Program-made: the position numbers and the translations under genes
The notes under the pieces: generated by a model
The model's database searches: none
Told to the model about the DNA's origin: nothing
Seen by the model: only the letters and a program-made list of their open reading frames with translations
Shown here: piece after piece, positions 5,836 to 5,895 of the stretch
Layout of the letters: the number at the start of each line of letters is the position of its first letter
Position numbering within the stretch: the stretch's first letter is position 1
From: Marinilabilia sp. UBA5340
GTDB lineage: Bacteria; Bacteroidota; Bacteroidia; Bacteroidales; Marinilabiliaceae
Length of the DNA: 5,895 nt
Direction: 5' to 3'
Assembly: GCA_002411085.1 (NCBI GenBank)
Contig: DHQK01000068.1
Coordinates: 1 to 5,895, forward strand

Positions 5836-5895
5836 TGTCATATTGAGTGTAGTCGAAACATTTGTCTTTCAAACAAACAGATTTTTCGACAAGCT
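5836..5895. repeat. Interspersed palindromic repeat, cut by the window edge
   Basis: AGTCGAAACATTTG (5851-5864) is an imperfect inverted copy of CAGATTTTTCGACA (5878-5891): 11 Watson-Crick pairs, one wobble and two mismatches across a 13-base loop. The left part, TGTCATATTGAGTGTAGTCGA, is close to the TGTCATTTCGAGTGTAGTCGA end of a palindromic repeat I recall from many Bacteroidetes and Flavobacteria. The right arm ends in AAGCT at the window edge, where the mirror of the GTCAT end would be expected next. Confidence 0.55.

Noticed and set aside
5657..5872. 71-codon minus-strand open frame over the nhaD end and downstream region
   Set aside because: It overlaps the nhaD 3' end and reads through the repeat-like DNA; segments such as GLLDSLR and CFDYTQYDTF look like translated palindromic repeats rather than a protein.
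1..5895. CRISPR arrays, tRNA or rRNA genes, riboswitches, toxin-antitoxin or phage-defence genes
   Set aside because: I saw no regularly spaced direct repeats, no cloverleaf or rRNA signature and no defence-type domains on either strand.

Overview
The window looks like chromosomal DNA from a member of the Bacteroidetes (Bacteroidota), probably a marine or otherwise salt-exposed species. The reasons are AT-rich intergenic DNA, starts with no clear Shine-Dalgarno sequence, several matches to the Bacteroidetes -7 promoter box TAnnTTTG, a small helix-turn-helix protein of a type I know from this phylum, and degenerate palindromic repeats of the sort scattered through such genomes. The phylum assignment is an inference from these signs. 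I cannot name a genus.

Layout from left to right. Positions 1-129 hold no gene I can support, only a possible promoter box. At 130-399 lies a single-gene unit for an 89-residue HTH-like protein of unknown function, closed by a strong hairpin terminator at 460-494. At 600-1625 is a polytopic membrane protein resembling GT-C glycosyltransferases, followed in the same direction at 1733-2446 by a GT2 enzyme of the dolichyl-phosphate-mannose synthase (DPM1) type. Together they suggest a two-step glycosylation unit: the GT2 enzyme charges a polyprenyl phosphate with a sugar, and the membrane protein could pass that sugar to an acceptor outside the cytoplasm. The GT2 assignment is firm; the membrane protein's role is a hypothesis.

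From 2657 to 5681 lies a sodium/proton antiport module. nhaA (minus strand) and nhaD (plus strand) diverge from a 298-base intergenic region that carries a candidate -7 box in each direction. Both proteins look full length and keep their family ion-site motifs, so the cell probably has two unrelated antiporters for Na+ export and pH homeostasis side by side. nhaA converges on the GT2 gene across about 210 bases in which I see no convincing terminator.

The last 200 bases (5696-5895) have no credible gene and look like a mosaic of degraded interspersed repeats, ending inside an inverted repeat cut by the window edge. Nothing here is clearly a new system. The best leads are the divergent nhaA/nhaD pair, the unassigned GT-C-like protein with its GT2 partner, and the lone small HTH gene.
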